Below are positions 41,817-51,933 of a stretch of 64,000 nucleotides of DNA, piece after piece. Where the stretch lies: contig NZ_KB899151.1 in the NCBI RefSeq assembly GCF_000378065.1, positions 25,785 through 89,784 on the forward strand. The letters are read 5' to 3'. Made by a program: the position numbers and the translations under genes. A model generated the notes under the pieces. It saw only the letters and a list, made by a program, of their open reading frames with translations. It had not been told where the DNA came from and ran no database searches. Position 1 is the first letter of the stretch, and every line of letters starts with the position of its first letter. Source of the stretch: Porphyromonas gulae DSM 15663 (GTDB taxonomy: Bacteria; Bacteroidota; Bacteroidia; Bacteroidales; Porphyromonadaceae).

Positions 41817-43076
41817 TTATATTTCCTCTCCGTCGAATCCCAAAAGGCGGCTCACGCTAAAGAATCCGGGAAAACTTTTGCCGACTACGCCGGCATCCTC
41901 TATGATCACACCCTGCTCCGACAACGCGGCAGCCGCCGCAAAGGCCATGGCCATACGGTGATCGTCGTAGACCCTGATGACAGGCAGCTCTTCCGGCATA
42001 CACCGCTCTCCATCCCAAAGGAGAGCATCCTCATCCGATCGAACAACGTAGCCCAGCTTGCGTGCTTCAGCACAGATAGCCGCCAAGCGGTCGCATTCTT
42101 TCAGCCTCAAATGTCCTACACCCTCCAGACAGAACGGTACCTCCTTCAGCAAACAACATACAGCTAAAGTCGGCACCAGGTCGGGACAATCTCGGACATC
42201 TTCCGTACCGAAATCATCAGTACACCTCACCGGCGAATAACTGAGGACTATGCCGCTATCGGTCTTCTCTGTGACGACACCCAGCCGTCCGAACAGAGCT
42301 GCTGCGCGACTATCAGCCTGCATACTCTCGTCCGGCGGAAGCAAGTCCGGAAGGCTTACTCTACCGGAAAGCTCTCCCACCGCTACCATATTATATATAT
42401 AGCCGGCAGCAGACCAATCGGCCGACGGATACCATTCCATCGGAGCAGTGAAAGGCCGTTCCCCAACCGTTATGCTGTCTTCGCTGCGCTCGACTTCTAT
42501 GCCGAAAGCCGTGAGGAGACGGCAAGTCATACCGGTGTAGGGAGCCGATACCTCCCTGTTCTCCAGCTTGATCGACAGCCCCCCACTGAGCGTAGGAGCG
42601 ATCAGCAAGAGAGCACTGACGAACTGCGAGCTGACACCTGCATCTACACAGACAGTGCCTCCGCACATAGCAGCCGGCCGTATCAGCAGAGGAGGGAAAC
42701 CCTCTACTCCTTCGTAGGTGACATCCGCGCCCAAAGAGCGAAGAGCCTCCACCAAAGGACGGATCGGACGTGCACACATCCGCTCCGTACCATACAACCG
42801 TACAGGCCGGGAGACAAAGCGCGCCATGTAGGCTGTCAGAAAGCGCATAGCAGTACCCGCATCCCTTACGTTCACCTCATCGGATATATCCGAAGTCAAA
42901 ATCCGGTGCACCGTCTGTACATCGGAGGGAGCATCTCCTCCCAAAGGAGGCAGCACCTCTCCCGACATGGCATGGAGCAGCAACAGCCGGATCCATTCGC
43001 TCTTGGAGAGTGGCAGCCGAAGACTGACATCAGTGGTCCGGCCTTTGGGATTAAACGTACAGTGAAGTTTTTTCAT
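41817..43076 (-). CDS. aroA: 3-phosphoshikimate 1-carboxyvinyltransferase (EPSP synthase)
   Basis: 419 residues. It joins phosphoenolpyruvate and shikimate-3-phosphate in the chorismate pathway. The N-terminal LRLPLSKSEWIRLLLL has the phosphate-binding Lys-Ser, NVRDAGTAMRFLTAYMARF (about 92-110) corresponds to the GTxxR motif, and IRVYDDHRMAMAFAAAAAL carries the DHRMA motif near the C-terminus (about 374-392). The sequence is more divergent than average at the PEP site (DAGTAMR). First gene of the minus-strand operon, with a -7 element at 43147-43154 ahead of it. Confidence 0.93.
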   Translation of the reverse strand: MKKLHCTFNPKGRTTDVSLRLPLSKSEWIRLLLLHAMSGEVLPPLGGDAPSDVQTVHRILTSDISDEVNVRDAGTAMRFLTAYMARFVSRPVRLYGTERMCARPIRPLVEALRSLGADVTYEGVEGFPPLLIRPAAMCGGTVCVDAGVSSQFVSALLLIAPTLSGGLSIKLENREVSAPYTGMTCRLLTAFGIEVERSEDSITVGERPFTAPMEWYPSADWSAAGYIYNMVAVGELSGRVSLPDLLPPDESMQADSRAAALFGRLGVVTEKTDSGIVLSYSPVRCTDDFGTEDVRDCPDLVPTLAVCCLLKEVPFCLEGVGHLRLKECDRLAAICAEARKLGYVVRSDEDALLWDGERCMPEELPVIRVYDDHRMAMAFAAAAALSEQGVIIEDAGVVGKSFPGFFSVSRLLGFDGEEI

Positions 43077-43146
43077 TGCATGAAAGCATTAGTCCGCAGA
43101 GAAAAGCTGTGCATTCACTGTCGTACTAACGTACTATTCGTAGCAG

Positions 43147-43154
43147 CAAAGTTA
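43147..43154 (-). promoter_or_regulatory. Promoter -7 element of the aroA operon
   Basis: TAACTTTG on the minus strand matches TAnnTTTG, 70 bases before the aroA ATG, with a TTG about 22 bases upstream. Confidence 0.5.
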
Positions 43155-43248
43155 GCAAAAAGCCTTTCGCTCTTATCAATCGCACTCGTGGGGCAACCTG
43201 CCGGTAAGCAACCGAACCGAGTGGGCTACGCCCTCCATTTGTCATAAC

Positions 43249-43256
43249 TATATTTG
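43249..43256 (+). promoter_or_regulatory. Promoter -7 element of the DUF3667 gene
   Basis: TATATTTG fits TAnnTTTG and lies 22 bases before the ATG at 43279. Divergent from the aroA operon. Confidence 0.45.
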
Positions 43257-43278
43257 TACACAAGTAAGTGAAATTCGG

Positions 43279-44571
43279 ATGATGCAAACGAACAGCAAAA
43301 CGAAGAAAGAAACGGAAGGTTCGCACGATAGTGCTTCGAAGAAACAGAAAAACGGGGAGCATGGGCATTCGTCGGATAGAAAGATGGCCAACCCATTGCA
43401 GATCCTCATGCTTGCATTGCTCCTATGGTTGGCAATAGAAGATTTGGCTACCTCGGGGCAATGGGGGATGTCTGCCATTGCCGGGCTGGTCTTTTGGGCA
43501 ATCCTGCGGAAGCGCAGACTACTGCCAAGAAAGATCGACCGGCGGCTGCAATCGCTGCTCTTTCCCCTTCGGATACGAATCCGCGCATTAGAGTTGAGGC
43601 TGATACGTGGCAGAGCCACTCCACCGGCAGACCCCTGCGTACATACATGCCAAAACTGCGGAGACGGATATACGGGCAATTTCTGCAATCGCTGCGGACA
43701 AACCTCTCGCACCGGACGCTATCACTTCCGGCAGATGGTCCGAAACGTGATAGGCGGCTTCACCAATATCGACAACGGTTTCGGACGTACCATCGTGGAA
43801 CTACTCTACCGCCCGGGTTATTTGATACGGGACTTTATCGGTGGCAAGAGGGTTGTCTACTTCCGTCCCTTTCAGACCCTTTTCGTGCTGGCCTCTCTGT
43901 ACATCATCTTTGCACAACTGATCGGACCTGATCCCTCGCAGAAAAAGTCGGCTGGCGAGGAGCTTACACGTCAAGAGTATCGGATGGATCAAAGAGAAAT
44001 ATCCTCCTTGCAAAAGGAGAATGAGGCAGTCGGCAGTGATAGCAGAGAAATGATCGCCGAGCGATACACGGGGAGAAGAGCCTTTTTTTACAAGCAAATG
44101 AAGTTCGTCACCGAGCAGAAAAATAAGTTGAACTCCCTCCCTTTCTTTTCAAGAATATGGAGTCTGCTGGTGGAATGGTTCCAAAGCAACAAAGCCGTCA
44201 GGATTATCACTATTCTCCCCATCCTTGCCGTTTGTACCAAAGTCGCGTTCGGCCACAAAGGGGCGGCGGCATATAACCTGACCGAGCACATTATCACTCA
44301 GGCATACATAGCCTGCCAGCTGTTATTGCTGAACGTTCTCGCCCTGCCTTTCTACGGCGATGCCCGGATGGGGTCGCTATACGGGCTGCCTGCATTGCTC
44401 CTATTCCTTTTGTTTTGGTGGGACTACAAGCAGCTATTCCTCTGCTCTTGGTGGCGGAGCTTCTGGCGTACACTTCTCGTTATGCTCTATTGCTTGCTCT
44501 TCTTGGCTCTGACGGCTTCCCTGATCGCGGTCGTTATTATGGCGATCGAGGCTATCGGTAGAGCTGCATAG
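43279..44571 (+). CDS. DUF3667-like membrane protein with zinc-ribbon motif
   Basis: 430 residues. A charged N-terminus (Lys/Ser-rich to about 36) precedes one membrane helix (MLALLLWLAIEDLA), then a zinc-ribbon-like CQNCGDGYTGNFCNRCGQ (about 124-141) with four Cys in CxxC-x8-CxxCG form. It continues with GGFTNIDNGFGRTIVELLYR, which is typical of DUF3667, and RPFQTLFVLASLYIIFAQLI as a membrane helix. Several more membrane helices follow at 315 to the end. The start is the double ATG 43279/43282. Such proteins are common in Bacteroidota; function unknown. Confidence 0.75.
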   Translation: MMQTNSKTKKETEGSHDSASKKQKNGEHGHSSDRKMANPLQILMLALLLWLAIEDLATSGQWGMSAIAGLVFWAILRKRRLLPRKIDRRLQSLLFPLRIRIRALELRLIRGRATPPADPCVHTCQNCGDGYTGNFCNRCGQTSRTGRYHFRQMVRNVIGGFTNIDNGFGRTIVELLYRPGYLIRDFIGGKRVVYFRPFQTLFVLASLYIIFAQLIGPDPSQKKSAGEELTRQEYRMDQREISSLQKENEAVGSDSREMIAERYTGRRAFFYKQMKFVTEQKNKLNSLPFFSRIWSLLVEWFQSNKAVRIITILPILAVCTKVAFGHKGAAAYNLTEHIITQAYIACQLLLLNVLALPFYGDARMGSLYGLPALLLFLLFWWDYKQLFLCSWWRSFWRTLLVMLYCLLFLALTASLIAVVIMAIEAIGRAA

Positions 44572-44598
44572 AAGCCCCACTCACTCTTGGGCGGATAT

Positions 44599-44777
44599 AT
44601 TCCGATCGGATTTTCTCGAACCGTAATTGCTCCGATTGCGGCGCGTCTTTTCGGGAAAAGCGGCGCGAGATTTTTTTCGCTGTGGCGCGAGAATTTTTTA
44701 CTTCCCGAGCCACAGCGAAAAATTTTACGCGCCACGTTTTTCGGAGCATGGAGATAGAAAATTATGGTGCGTAAACG
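44599..44777 (+). repeat. Dispersed palindromic repeat, copy 3
   Basis: About 180 bases running from ATTCCGATCGGATTTTCTCG to GGTGCGTAAACG. The internal inverted repeat has arms TTTTTCGCTGTGGC and GCCACAGCGAAAAA. Read in reverse it matches 7250-7430 over its whole length, and it matches 34090-34212 more loosely in the same orientation. Confidence 0.75.
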
Positions 44778-45085
44778 CTTTGCAGGGCAGCTGTCCTTTT
44801 TCCGTTCCGGTTTCTCTCTTTGGTCTGAATCGTGCTACCTTCGGTATCTCTCGCGCGTGCGTACATTAATATTATATGCGGTGCGTTCCTTTTCTGTGGC
44901 TGCGCGCTGTATTTCTCTTTTTCGGGCTGTTTTTGTATTCTCTTTCTTTTCGGTGCTGACATTCCCCTTTCGATGCGCATCCGCCTTTTCGGATCTCTCG
45001 CTTGGGAAGAACCGTTCGGCCTATGGATGTCGGTTGATGCTATTGAGTATTAGAGCGTTGCCGTGAAAAAAAGCTGTGGGGACTG

Positions 45086-45115
45086 TTGCGGATTGGGAAA
45101 ATATATGTACCTTTG
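45086..45115 (+). promoter_or_regulatory. Promoter of the rpsL-rpsG-fusA ribosomal operon
   Basis: TTG at 45086-45088 and TACCTTTG at 45108-45115, 19 bases apart, match the Bacteroidota TTTG/TAnnTTTG promoter. Leader to the rpsL ATG is about 70 bases. Confidence 0.65.
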
Positions 45116-45192
45116 CGCCACTGCTCGTATAGTTGGCAGTGTAATAGATTAGGAAAGAGATAATTATAATCATAGTTTTAAAGAAAGAAGAA

Positions 45193-45597
45193 ATGCCTAC
45201 AATTCAACAGTTGGTTAGAAAGGGTCGTGAATCTTTCGCGGATAAGAGCAAATCGCCGGCATTGAATTCGTGCCCGCAGCGTCGTGGTGTTTGTGTGCGC
45301 GTTTATACGACTACGCCCAAGAAGCCGAATTCGGCTATGCGTAAGGTGGCACGTGTGCGCCTGACGAACTCTAAGGAAGTCAATGCCTACATCCCGGGAG
45401 AGGGTCACAACTTGCAAGAGCACAGCATCGTGCTGGTTCGTGGAGGTCGTGTGAAGGACTTGCCCGGTGTGCGCTATCACATCGTACGTGGTACGCTCGA
45501 TACAGCAGGCGTGAATGGCCGTACGCAGCGTCGCTCCAAATACGGTGCCAAGCGTCCGAAGCCCGGACAGGCTCCTGCCGCTAAAGGTAAGAAGTAA
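45193..45597 (+). CDS. rpsL: 30S ribosomal protein S12
   Basis: 134 residues. S12 sits at the decoding centre. Streptomycin-relevant lysines are wild type in [12 protein letters not shown] and [13 protein letters not shown]. The C-terminal tail is basic, ending AKGKK. It is separated from rpsG by 236 bases, which is unusually wide for this operon. Confidence 0.97.
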   Translation: MPTIQQLVRKGRESFADKSKSPALNSCPQRRGVCVRVYTTTPKKPNSAMRKVARVRLTNSKEVNAYIPGEGHNLQEHSIVLVRGGRVKDLPGVRYHIVRGTLDTAGVNGRTQRRSKYGAKRPKPGQAPAAKGKK

Positions 45598-45760
45598 GAG
45601 CCGCTAAGCGGACTCGTCGGCTTCGATGAGCGAGGCCGCAGACCGATAAGGACGAATCACTTCCCCAATCTACAATCGCGCTACGATCAAGGGCGCAACC
45701 AACAAATTATTTAAGAACCGGTTTTGAGTTCAATTGGATAGGCTTAAACAGGGTTGAGTA

Positions 45761-45780
45761 AATGCTCCGGCGGGAGCGTT
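45761..45780 (+). promoter_or_regulatory. Hairpin in the rpsL-rpsG intergenic region
   Basis: AATGCTCC and GGAGCGTT form an eight-bp stem with one G.U pair and a GGCG loop, 53 bases before the rpsG start. It has no T-run, so it is not a terminator. In E. coli, S7 binds between these genes to repress its own translation, and this may be the counterpart (inference). Confidence 0.4.
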
Positions 45781-45833
45781 GAAGACAAAAATGAAACGGC
45801 AACCAATCGACAAAAACGAAATTTTTTGAGACA

Positions 45834-46310
45834 ATGAGAAAAGCAAAACCTAAAAAAAGACAGATCCTGCCGGATCCCGTCTATGGTGATGTGAAGGTGA
45901 CTAAGTTCGTTAATCACCTAATGTATGATGGAAAGAAGAGCACAGCTTTCAGTATCTTCTACGGTGCTTTGGACATCGTGAAGACGAAGCTCTCAAACGA
46001 AGAGAAGTCTGCCCTCGAGATTTGGAAGGCGGCCCTCGATAATATCACTCCTCAGGTAGAAGTAAAGAGTCGCCGTATCGGTGGTGCTACCTTTCAGGTG
46101 CCGACGGAAATCCGTCCCGAGCGCAAGGAGTCGATCTCTATGAAGAATCTTATCCTTTATGCCCGTAAGCGTGGTGGAAAGACTATGGCCGATAAATTGG
46201 CTGCTGAGATAGTAGACGCATTTAACAACCAAGGCGCAGCTTTCAAACGTAAGGAAGATATGCACCGCATGGCCGAGGCTAACCGCGCATTCGCCCACTT
46301 CAGATTCTAA
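45834..46310 (+). CDS. rpsG: 30S ribosomal protein S7
   Basis: 158 residues ([20 protein letters not shown]). S7 is a primary 16S rRNA binding protein that starts assembly of the 30S head. [18 protein letters not shown] (about 64-81) is the highly conserved beta hairpin. The C-terminus [12 protein letters not shown] is normal. It is 12 bases before fusA. In other bacteria S7 also represses its operon by binding the mRNA. Confidence 0.97.
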   Translation: MRKAKPKKRQILPDPVYGDVKVTKFVNHLMYDGKKSTAFSIFYGALDIVKTKLSNEEKSALEIWKAALDNITPQVEVKSRRIGGATFQVPTEIRPERKESISMKNLILYARKRGGKTMADKLAAEIVDAFNNQGAAFKRKEDMHRMAEANRAFAHFRF

Positions 46311-46322
46311 AGGAAGACCCCA

Positions 46323-48446
46323 ATGGCAATTGATAAGGAATTACAGTTTACAAGAAATATCGGCATCATGGCTCACATCGATGCCGGAAAGACTACTACA
46401 TCCGAGCGTATCCTGTTCTATACGGGTCTGACCCACAAGATCGGCGAGGTGCACGATGGCGCAGCTACCATGGACTGGATGGAGCAGGAACAGGAGAGGG
46501 GGATCACAATCACTTCTGCTGCTACGACTGCGTTCTGGAACTACAACAATCAAAAGTACAAGATCAACCTGATCGACACTCCGGGGCACGTGGACTTCAC
46601 GGTGGAAGTGGAGCGTTCTCTCCGTATTTTGGACGGAGCCGTAGCTGCTTTCTGTGCCGTAGGTGGTGTAGAGCCTCAGAGCGAAACGGTATGGCGTCAG
46701 GCTGAGAAGTATAATGTACCCCGTATCGGCTATGTGAACAAGATGGACCGTTCGGGTGCTAACTTCTTTGAAGTGGTACGTCAGCTTCGCGAAGTGTTGG
46801 GTGCCAATCCTTGCCCCATTCAGATTCCTATCGGAGCAGAGGAGACATTCAAGGGAGTTGTGGACTTGGTGACTATGAAGGCTCTCGTATGGAACGATGA
46901 GACCATGGGCTCCAAGTACGATGTAGAGAACATCCCCGCCGAACTTGTGGCTGAGGCCGAAGAGTGGCGCGACAAGATGCTCGAGACATTGGCCGACTGC
47001 GATGATACGCTGATGGAAAAGTATTTCGATGATCCTTCTACCATTACGGAGGACGAAATCCTGGCAGCTCTTCGCAAGGGTACACTCGCCATGCAGATCA
47101 ACCCTATGCTCTGCGGTTCTTCATTCAAGAACAAGGGCGTGCAGACATTGCTCGATGCCGTATGTAAGTTCCTCCCCAGCCCGGTGGATACGCCCACAGT
47201 GGAAGGTACGGATCCTTCGGACCCGAACAAGGTGATAGAGCGCAAGACATCTCCGAGCGAGCCTCTCTGTGCTTTGGCTTTTAAGATCGCTACCGACCCG
47301 TACGTAGGTCGTCTTTGCTTCTTCCGCGTATATTCCGGTGAATTGCCCGCCGGCTCATACGTTTACAACACGCGTTCTGGCAAGAAGGAGCGTATCTCTC
47401 GCCTCTTCCAGATGCACTCGAACAAGCAAAATCCGAAAGATGTGATCGGTTGCGGTGACATCGGTGCCGGTGTAGGCTTCAAGGATATTCGTACGGGCGA
47501 TACGCTCTGTGATGAGAATCATCCTATCGTTCTCGAATCTATGGACTTCCCCGATCCTGTGATCGGTATCGCCGTAGAACCGAAGACGCAGAAGGACCTC
47601 GATCGTTTGGGCGTAGGCTTGGCCAAGTTGGCCGAAGAGGACCCCACGTTCCGCGTTCAGACCAATGAAGAGTCCGGACAGACGGTTATCAGTGGTATGG
47701 GTGAGCTTCACCTCGATATTATCATCGATCGTCTGCGTCGTGAGTTCAAGGTGGAATGCAACCAGGGACGTCCTCAGGTTTCTTACAAAGAGGCTATCAA
47801 CGATCCTGTGGAGCTTCGCGAAGTGTACAAGAAGCAGACCGGTGGTCGCGGTAAGTTCGCCGACATTATCTGTCGTGTGGAGCCTGCCGATGCTGACTTC
47901 GAAGGCGAGCTGCAGTTCGTGGATGAGGTGAAGGGCGGTAATATCCCCAAGGAATTCATTCCTTCTGTTCAGAAGGGTTTCCAGCGCGCCATGAAGAATG
48001 GTGTATTGGCCGGTTATCCCCTTGATCAGCTGAAGGTAACTGTAATCGACGGTTCTTTCCACCCGGTGGACTCCGACCAGCTCTCGTTTGAAATCTGTGC
48101 CCTCCAGGCATTCAAGAATGCTTGTGAGAAAGCTCGTCCTACTCTGATGGAGCCTATCATGAAACTGGAAGTGGTAACTCCCGAAGAGAGTATGGGTGAT
48201 GTGATCGGCGACTTGAACAAGCGTCGCGGTCAGGTGGAAGGTATGGAAAGCAGCCGTACCGGTGCGCGTATCGTAAAGGCTAAGGTGCCTCTGGCTGAGA
48301 TGTTCGGCTATGTGACGGCTCTCCGTACGATAACGAGCGGTCGTGCTACGAGTACAATGACCTTCTCTCACTATTCAGAAGTGCCCTCTACCATCGCTAA
48401 GCAGGTGCTTACCGAAGCTCAGGGTCGCGTTGATTTGATCAAATAA
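46323..48446 (+). CDS. fusA: Elongation factor G
   Basis: 707 residues, full length. It is a GTPase that drives translocation and, with ribosome recycling factor, splits ribosomes. The P-loop [36 protein letters not shown] (G3) and [13 protein letters not shown] (G4) are all present. The five domains are intact; domain IV includes [18 protein letters not shown]. There is no sign of the second EF-G paralogue here. Spacing to rpsJ is 16 bases. Confidence 0.97.
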   Translation: MAIDKELQFTRNIGIMAHIDAGKTTTSERILFYTGLTHKIGEVHDGAATMDWMEQEQERGITITSAATTAFWNYNNQKYKINLIDTPGHVDFTVEVERSLRILDGAVAAFCAVGGVEPQSETVWRQAEKYNVPRIGYVNKMDRSGANFFEVVRQLREVLGANPCPIQIPIGAEETFKGVVDLVTMKALVWNDETMGSKYDVENIPAELVAEAEEWRDKMLETLADCDDTLMEKYFDDPSTITEDEILAALRKGTLAMQINPMLCGSSFKNKGVQTLLDAVCKFLPSPVDTPTVEGTDPSDPNKVIERKTSPSEPLCALAFKIATDPYVGRLCFFRVYSGELPAGSYVYNTRSGKKERISRLFQMHSNKQNPKDVIGCGDIGAGVGFKDIRTGDTLCDENHPIVLESMDFPDPVIGIAVEPKTQKDLDRLGVGLAKLAEEDPTFRVQTNEESGQTVISGMGELHLDIIIDRLRREFKVECNQGRPQVSYKEAINDPVELREVYKKQTGGRGKFADIICRVEPADADFEGELQFVDEVKGGNIPKEFIPSVQKGFQRAMKNGVLAGYPLDQLKVTVIDGSFHPVDSDQLSFEICALQAFKNACEKARPTLMEPIMKLEVVTPEESMGDVIGDLNKRRGQVEGMESSRTGARIVKAKVPLAEMFGYVTALRTITSGRATSTMTFSHYSEVPSTIAKQVLTEAQGRVDLIK

Positions 48447-48462
48447 AAGCAACAACATAGAT

Positions 48463-48768
48463 ATGAGCCAAAAGATTAGAATTAAGCTGAAGTCTTACGA
48501 TTATATGCTGGTGGACAAGTCTGCAGAGAAGATCGTAAAGACGGTGAAAGCAGCCGGTGCGATGGTTAGCGGTCCTATACCCCTGCCCACACACAAGCGG
48601 ATTTTCACAGTGAACCGCTCTACGTTCGTAAACAAGAAGAGCCGTGAGCAGTTCGAACTCTCTTCCTACAAGAGATTGATTGATATTTACAATTCTACTG
48701 CCAAGACTGTGGATGCTCTGATGAAATTGGAACTCCCCAGCGGTGTGGAAGTGGAAATCAAAGTTTGA
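48463..48768 (+). CDS. rpsJ: 30S ribosomal protein S10
   Basis: 101 residues ([20 protein letters not shown]). The long loop with [17 protein letters not shown] and [14 protein letters not shown] is conserved. S10 binds the 30S head and, in other bacteria, serves as NusE in antitermination. It is followed by rplC after 22 bases; there is no tuf gene between fusA and rpsJ. Confidence 0.96.
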   Translation: MSQKIRIKLKSYDYMLVDKSAEKIVKTVKAAGAMVSGPIPLPTHKRIFTVNRSTFVNKKSREQFELSSYKRLIDIYNSTAKTVDALMKLELPSGVEVEIKV

Positions 48769-48790
48769 GAAACGTTTAATACAAACTGAA

Positions 48791-49408
48791 ATGCCAGGTT
48801 TATTAGGAAAGAAAATCGGAATGACATCCGTATTCAGTGCCGAGGGCAAGAATCTGCCATGCACTGTTATCGAAGTTGGTCCTTGTGTGGTTACGCAAGT
48901 AAAGACTTTGGAGAAAGACGGCTATAGCGCATTGCAGCTTGGTTTTGTGGATGCAAAAGAAAAGCACACGACAAAACCTCTGGCCGGCCATTTCAAAAAA
49001 GCCAATGTAACCCCCAAGAGACACTTGGCCGAGTTCAAGAATTTCGAAGGCGAGCACAAGCTCGGCGACGTGCTGAACGTAGAGCTGTTCAGCGATGCCG
49101 GCTTTGTCGATGTAGTGGGAACTTCTAAAGGTAAAGGTTTCCAAGGTGTAGTAAAACGCCACGGCTTCGGCGGCGTGGGTCAGGCTACACATGGTCAGCA
49201 CAATCGTTTGCGTGCTCCCGGTTCTGTAGGTGCTTGTTCATATCCTGCCAAAGTGTTCAAAGGAACGCGTATGGCCGGTCAGATGGGTAACGAGCGCGTG
49301 ACTGTGCAGAATCTGGAAGTTATTAAGGTGATGCCCGAGCACAATCTGCTCCTTGTGAAAGGTAGCGTGCCCGGTGCTAAAGGTTCAATCTTGTTAATTG
49401 AAAAGTAA
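48791..49408 (+). CDS. rplC: 50S ribosomal protein L3
   Basis: 205 residues from ATG 48791 ([15 protein letters not shown]); an earlier in-frame ATG at 48743 lies inside rpsJ. L3 begins 50S assembly. The tip loop near the peptidyl transferase centre, with [18 protein letters not shown] and [14 protein letters not shown], is intact. Its stop overlaps the rplD start by one base. Confidence 0.96.
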   Translation: MPGLLGKKIGMTSVFSAEGKNLPCTVIEVGPCVVTQVKTLEKDGYSALQLGFVDAKEKHTTKPLAGHFKKANVTPKRHLAEFKNFEGEHKLGDVLNVELFSDAGFVDVVGTSKGKGFQGVVKRHGFGGVGQATHGQHNRLRAPGSVGACSYPAKVFKGTRMAGQMGNERVTVQNLEVIKVMPEHNLLLVKGSVPGAKGSILLIEK

Positions 49409-50037
49409 TGGAACTGAGCGTATATAATATCAAAGGAGAAGATACGGGTAAGAAAGTCGTTCTGGACGACTCGATCTTTGCGATAGAGCCTAACGACCAT
49501 GCTATCTACTTGGATGTAAAGCAGTACATGGCCAACCAGCGCCAAGGTACGCACAAGGCCAAAGAACGTAGCGAACTTTCCGGTAGTACGCGCAAGCTGA
49601 TCCGTCAGAAGGGTAGCGGTGGAGCACGTCGTGGTGATATCAACTCACCCCTCCTCAGTGGTGGTGCTCGTGTTTTCGGTCCGCGTCCTCGTAACTACAG
49701 CTTCAAGCTGAACAAGAAGCTGAAGGCTTTGGCTCGTCGTTCGGCTCTGAGCTACAAAGCGAAGAATAATGAGATCATCGTAGTGGAGGACTTCAACTTC
49801 GATGCTCCCAAGACAAAGGCTTTCAAGGCTATTTCTGCTGCATTGAAGGTGGACGAAAAGAAAGTGCTCTACGTCCTTCCCGAGATGAATAAGAATGTGC
49901 ACTTGTCTGCTCGCAACCTGCCGAATACGAATTTGATTCTTGCCAATCTGATCAATACTTACGCAGTGTTGGCTTCCAAGAATCTCGTGCTGACAGAGCG
50001 TTCTGTTGCCGTTGTTAATGAACTATTTAAAGCATAA
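49408..50037 (+). CDS. rplD: 50S ribosomal protein L4
   Basis: 209 residues. The long extended loop that reaches the exit tunnel is visible as [19 protein letters not shown] (about 71-89). In E. coli L4 represses its operon; whether it does here is unknown. The end ([10 protein letters not shown]) is normal. One-base overlap with rplC; rplW follows after 14 bases. Confidence 0.95.
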   Translation: MELSVYNIKGEDTGKKVVLDDSIFAIEPNDHAIYLDVKQYMANQRQGTHKAKERSELSGSTRKLIRQKGSGGARRGDINSPLLSGGARVFGPRPRNYSFKLNKKLKALARRSALSYKAKNNEIIVVEDFNFDAPKTKAFKAISAALKVDEKKVLYVLPEMNKNVHLSARNLPNTNLILANLINTYAVLASKNLVLTERSVAVVNELFKA

Positions 50038-50051
50038 GGAGGATTTGGTAT

Positions 50052-50345
50052 ATGGGAATCATCATTAAGCCGATTATTTCGGAAAAGATGACCGCTGTTA
50101 CGGAAAAGATGTCGGAGCGTTATGGCTTCCGCGTTTCTCCTAACGCGAATAAAATAGAGATTAAGAAGGCTGTAGAGGCTATGTATAATGTGAAAGTCGA
50201 AGACGTGAACACGATGAGATATGACGGTAAGCGCAAAAACCGCTATACCAAGAGTGGACTGATTCGCGGCAAAGAGGCTTCTTTCAAAAAGGCGATTGTG
50301 ACGCTTAAGAAAGGAGATACGATCGACTTCTTCAGCAATATCTAA
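50052..50345 (+). CDS. rplW: 50S ribosomal protein L23
   Basis: 97 residues (MGIIIKPIISEKMTAVTEK). L23 borders the exit tunnel and is the docking site for trigger factor and SRP. NKIEIKKAVEAMYNVKVEDV is the conserved core. AAGGAGG nine bases upstream is an unusually good Shine-Dalgarno sequence for this phylum. Six bases separate it from rplB. Confidence 0.95.
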   Translation: MGIIIKPIISEKMTAVTEKMSERYGFRVSPNANKIEIKKAVEAMYNVKVEDVNTMRYDGKRKNRYTKSGLIRGKEASFKKAIVTLKKGDTIDFFSNI

Positions 50346-50351
50346 GAAAAA

Positions 50352-51176
50352 ATGGGAATACGTAAACTCAAGCCCACAACCCCGGGGCAAAGACACAAGG
50401 TTATTGGTGCGTTTGATAAGATCACTGCAAGCACACCAGAAAAGTCTCTTGTAGTTGGTAAGAAGAAAACGGGTGGCCGTAACAATACCGGTAAGATGAC
50501 AATGCGTTACATCGGTGGTGGTCACAAGCAAAAGTATCGTTTCATCGACTTCAAGAGAACGAAAGATGGCATTCCTGCTACAGTAAAGACCATCGAGTAC
50601 GATCCTAATCGTTCGTCTCGTATCGCACTGCTTTACTATGCGGACGGAGCAAAGGCTTATATCATCGCTCCGGACGGCTTGGAAGTCGGCCATACAGTGA
50701 TGTCAGGAAGCGAAGCTGCTCCCGAAGTCGGCAACGCTCTTCCTCTGGCGAATATACCCGTCGGTACGATTATTCACAACATCGAGCTTCGCCCGGGTCA
50801 GGGTGCCAAGATGGTTCGCTCTGCCGGATCATTTGCGCAGCTGACTTCTCGCGAAGGAACCTATGTGGTGATCAAGATGCCTTCAGGCGAAGTTCGTCGT
50901 ATTTTGTCTACTTGTAAGGCTACGATCGGTAGCGTGGGCAACTCAGACCATGCTCTGGAAAAATCAGGAAAGGCCGGTCGTTCTCGCTGGTTGGGTCGCA
51001 GACCTCACAACCGAGGCGTGGTGATGAACCCTGTGGATCACCCCATGGGTGGTGGTGAAGGTCGCCAGTCAGGAGGTCATCCCCGTTCACGCAAGGGCTT
51101 GTATGCTAAGGGCTTGAAGACAAGAGCTCCGAAGAAGCATTCTTCTAAGTACATCATTGAGAGAAGGAAAAAGTAA
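50352..51176 (+). CDS. rplB: 50S ribosomal protein L2
   Basis: 274 residues. L2 is needed for subunit association and peptidyl transferase function. [19 protein letters not shown] near residue 225 holds the conserved His. The N-terminal [17 protein letters not shown] is standard. Six bases after rplW. Confidence 0.97.
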
Positions 51177-51198
51177 TCTGATTTAATCAAAGAAAATT

Positions 51199-51468
51199 AT
51201 GAGTCGTTCACTTAAGAAAGGTCCATATATTAATCTCAAGCTGGAAAAGAAGGTCTTGGCGATGAACGAGAGCGGCAAGAAAGCTGTCATTAAGACGTGG
51301 GCTCGTGCCTCAATGATTTCTCCCGACTTCGTGGGACATACCATTGCAGTGCATAACGGAAATAAGTTTATTCCTGTTTTTGTTACCGAAAACATGGTGG
51401 GTCATAAGTTAGGAGAGTTTTCTCCTACACGTACTTTCCGTGGTCATGCCGGCAACAAGAAGAAGTAA
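51199..51468 (+). CDS. rpsS: 30S ribosomal protein S19
   Basis: 89 residues ([19 protein letters not shown]). The conserved [17 protein letters not shown] and [16 protein letters not shown] segments place it in the 30S head next to S13. It is followed by a 54-base gap and rplV. Confidence 0.97.
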   Translation: MSRSLKKGPYINLKLEKKVLAMNESGKKAVIKTWARASMISPDFVGHTIAVHNGNKFIPVFVTENMVGHKLGEFSPTRTFRGHAGNKKK

Positions 51469-51522
51469 TTCGGTTGAATACAAACACTTCAGGAATCTGA
51501 ACAATTAAAAGTATTAAGAACA

Positions 51523-51927
51523 ATGGGTGCAAGAAAACATAATTCAGCCGAAGCAAGAAAGGAAGCCCTCAAGCAGATGTACTTTGCCAAGCTTCGTAAC
51601 GTGCCTACTTCTCCCCGCAAGATGAGATTGGTGGCCGATATGATCCGTGGTATGGAAGTGAATCGCGCCTTGGGTGTGCTGAAGTTCTCTAACAAAGAAG
51701 CTTCGGCACGTGTAGAGAAGCTGCTGCGTTCTGCAGTGGCAAACTGGGAAGAGAAGAACGAGCGTAAAGCCGAAGAGGGTGAGTTGTTCGTGTCTCGTAT
51801 TTGTGTAGACGGTGCTTCTACGCTCAAACGCCTTCGCCCTGCACCACAGGGTCGTGGCTATCGGATTCGTAAACGCTCGAATCACGTGACCATTTATGTA
51901 GATACGCTTAATAACGATAATAACTAA
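51523..51927 (+). CDS. rplV: 50S ribosomal protein L22
   Basis: 134 residues. L22 lines the exit tunnel; its beta-hairpin is around [19 protein letters not shown], with [14 protein letters not shown] at the end. The N-terminus is longer than in E. coli ([20 protein letters not shown]). Six bases from rpsC. Confidence 0.95.
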
Positions 51928-51933
51928 CGAAGG

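Larger units (their letters stand above)
44572..45192. other. 621-base intergenic region before the ribosomal operon
   Basis: It holds a copy of the dispersed palindromic repeat (44599-44777) and the rpsL promoter (45086-45115). Between them, ORFs such as 44764-45066 lack coding character. I see nothing else. Confidence 0.65.

Noticed and set aside
44764..45066. A 100-residue Phe/Ser-rich ORF before rpsL
   Set aside because: It has no recognisable motifs or ribosome-binding site, and starts inside the dispersed repeat.
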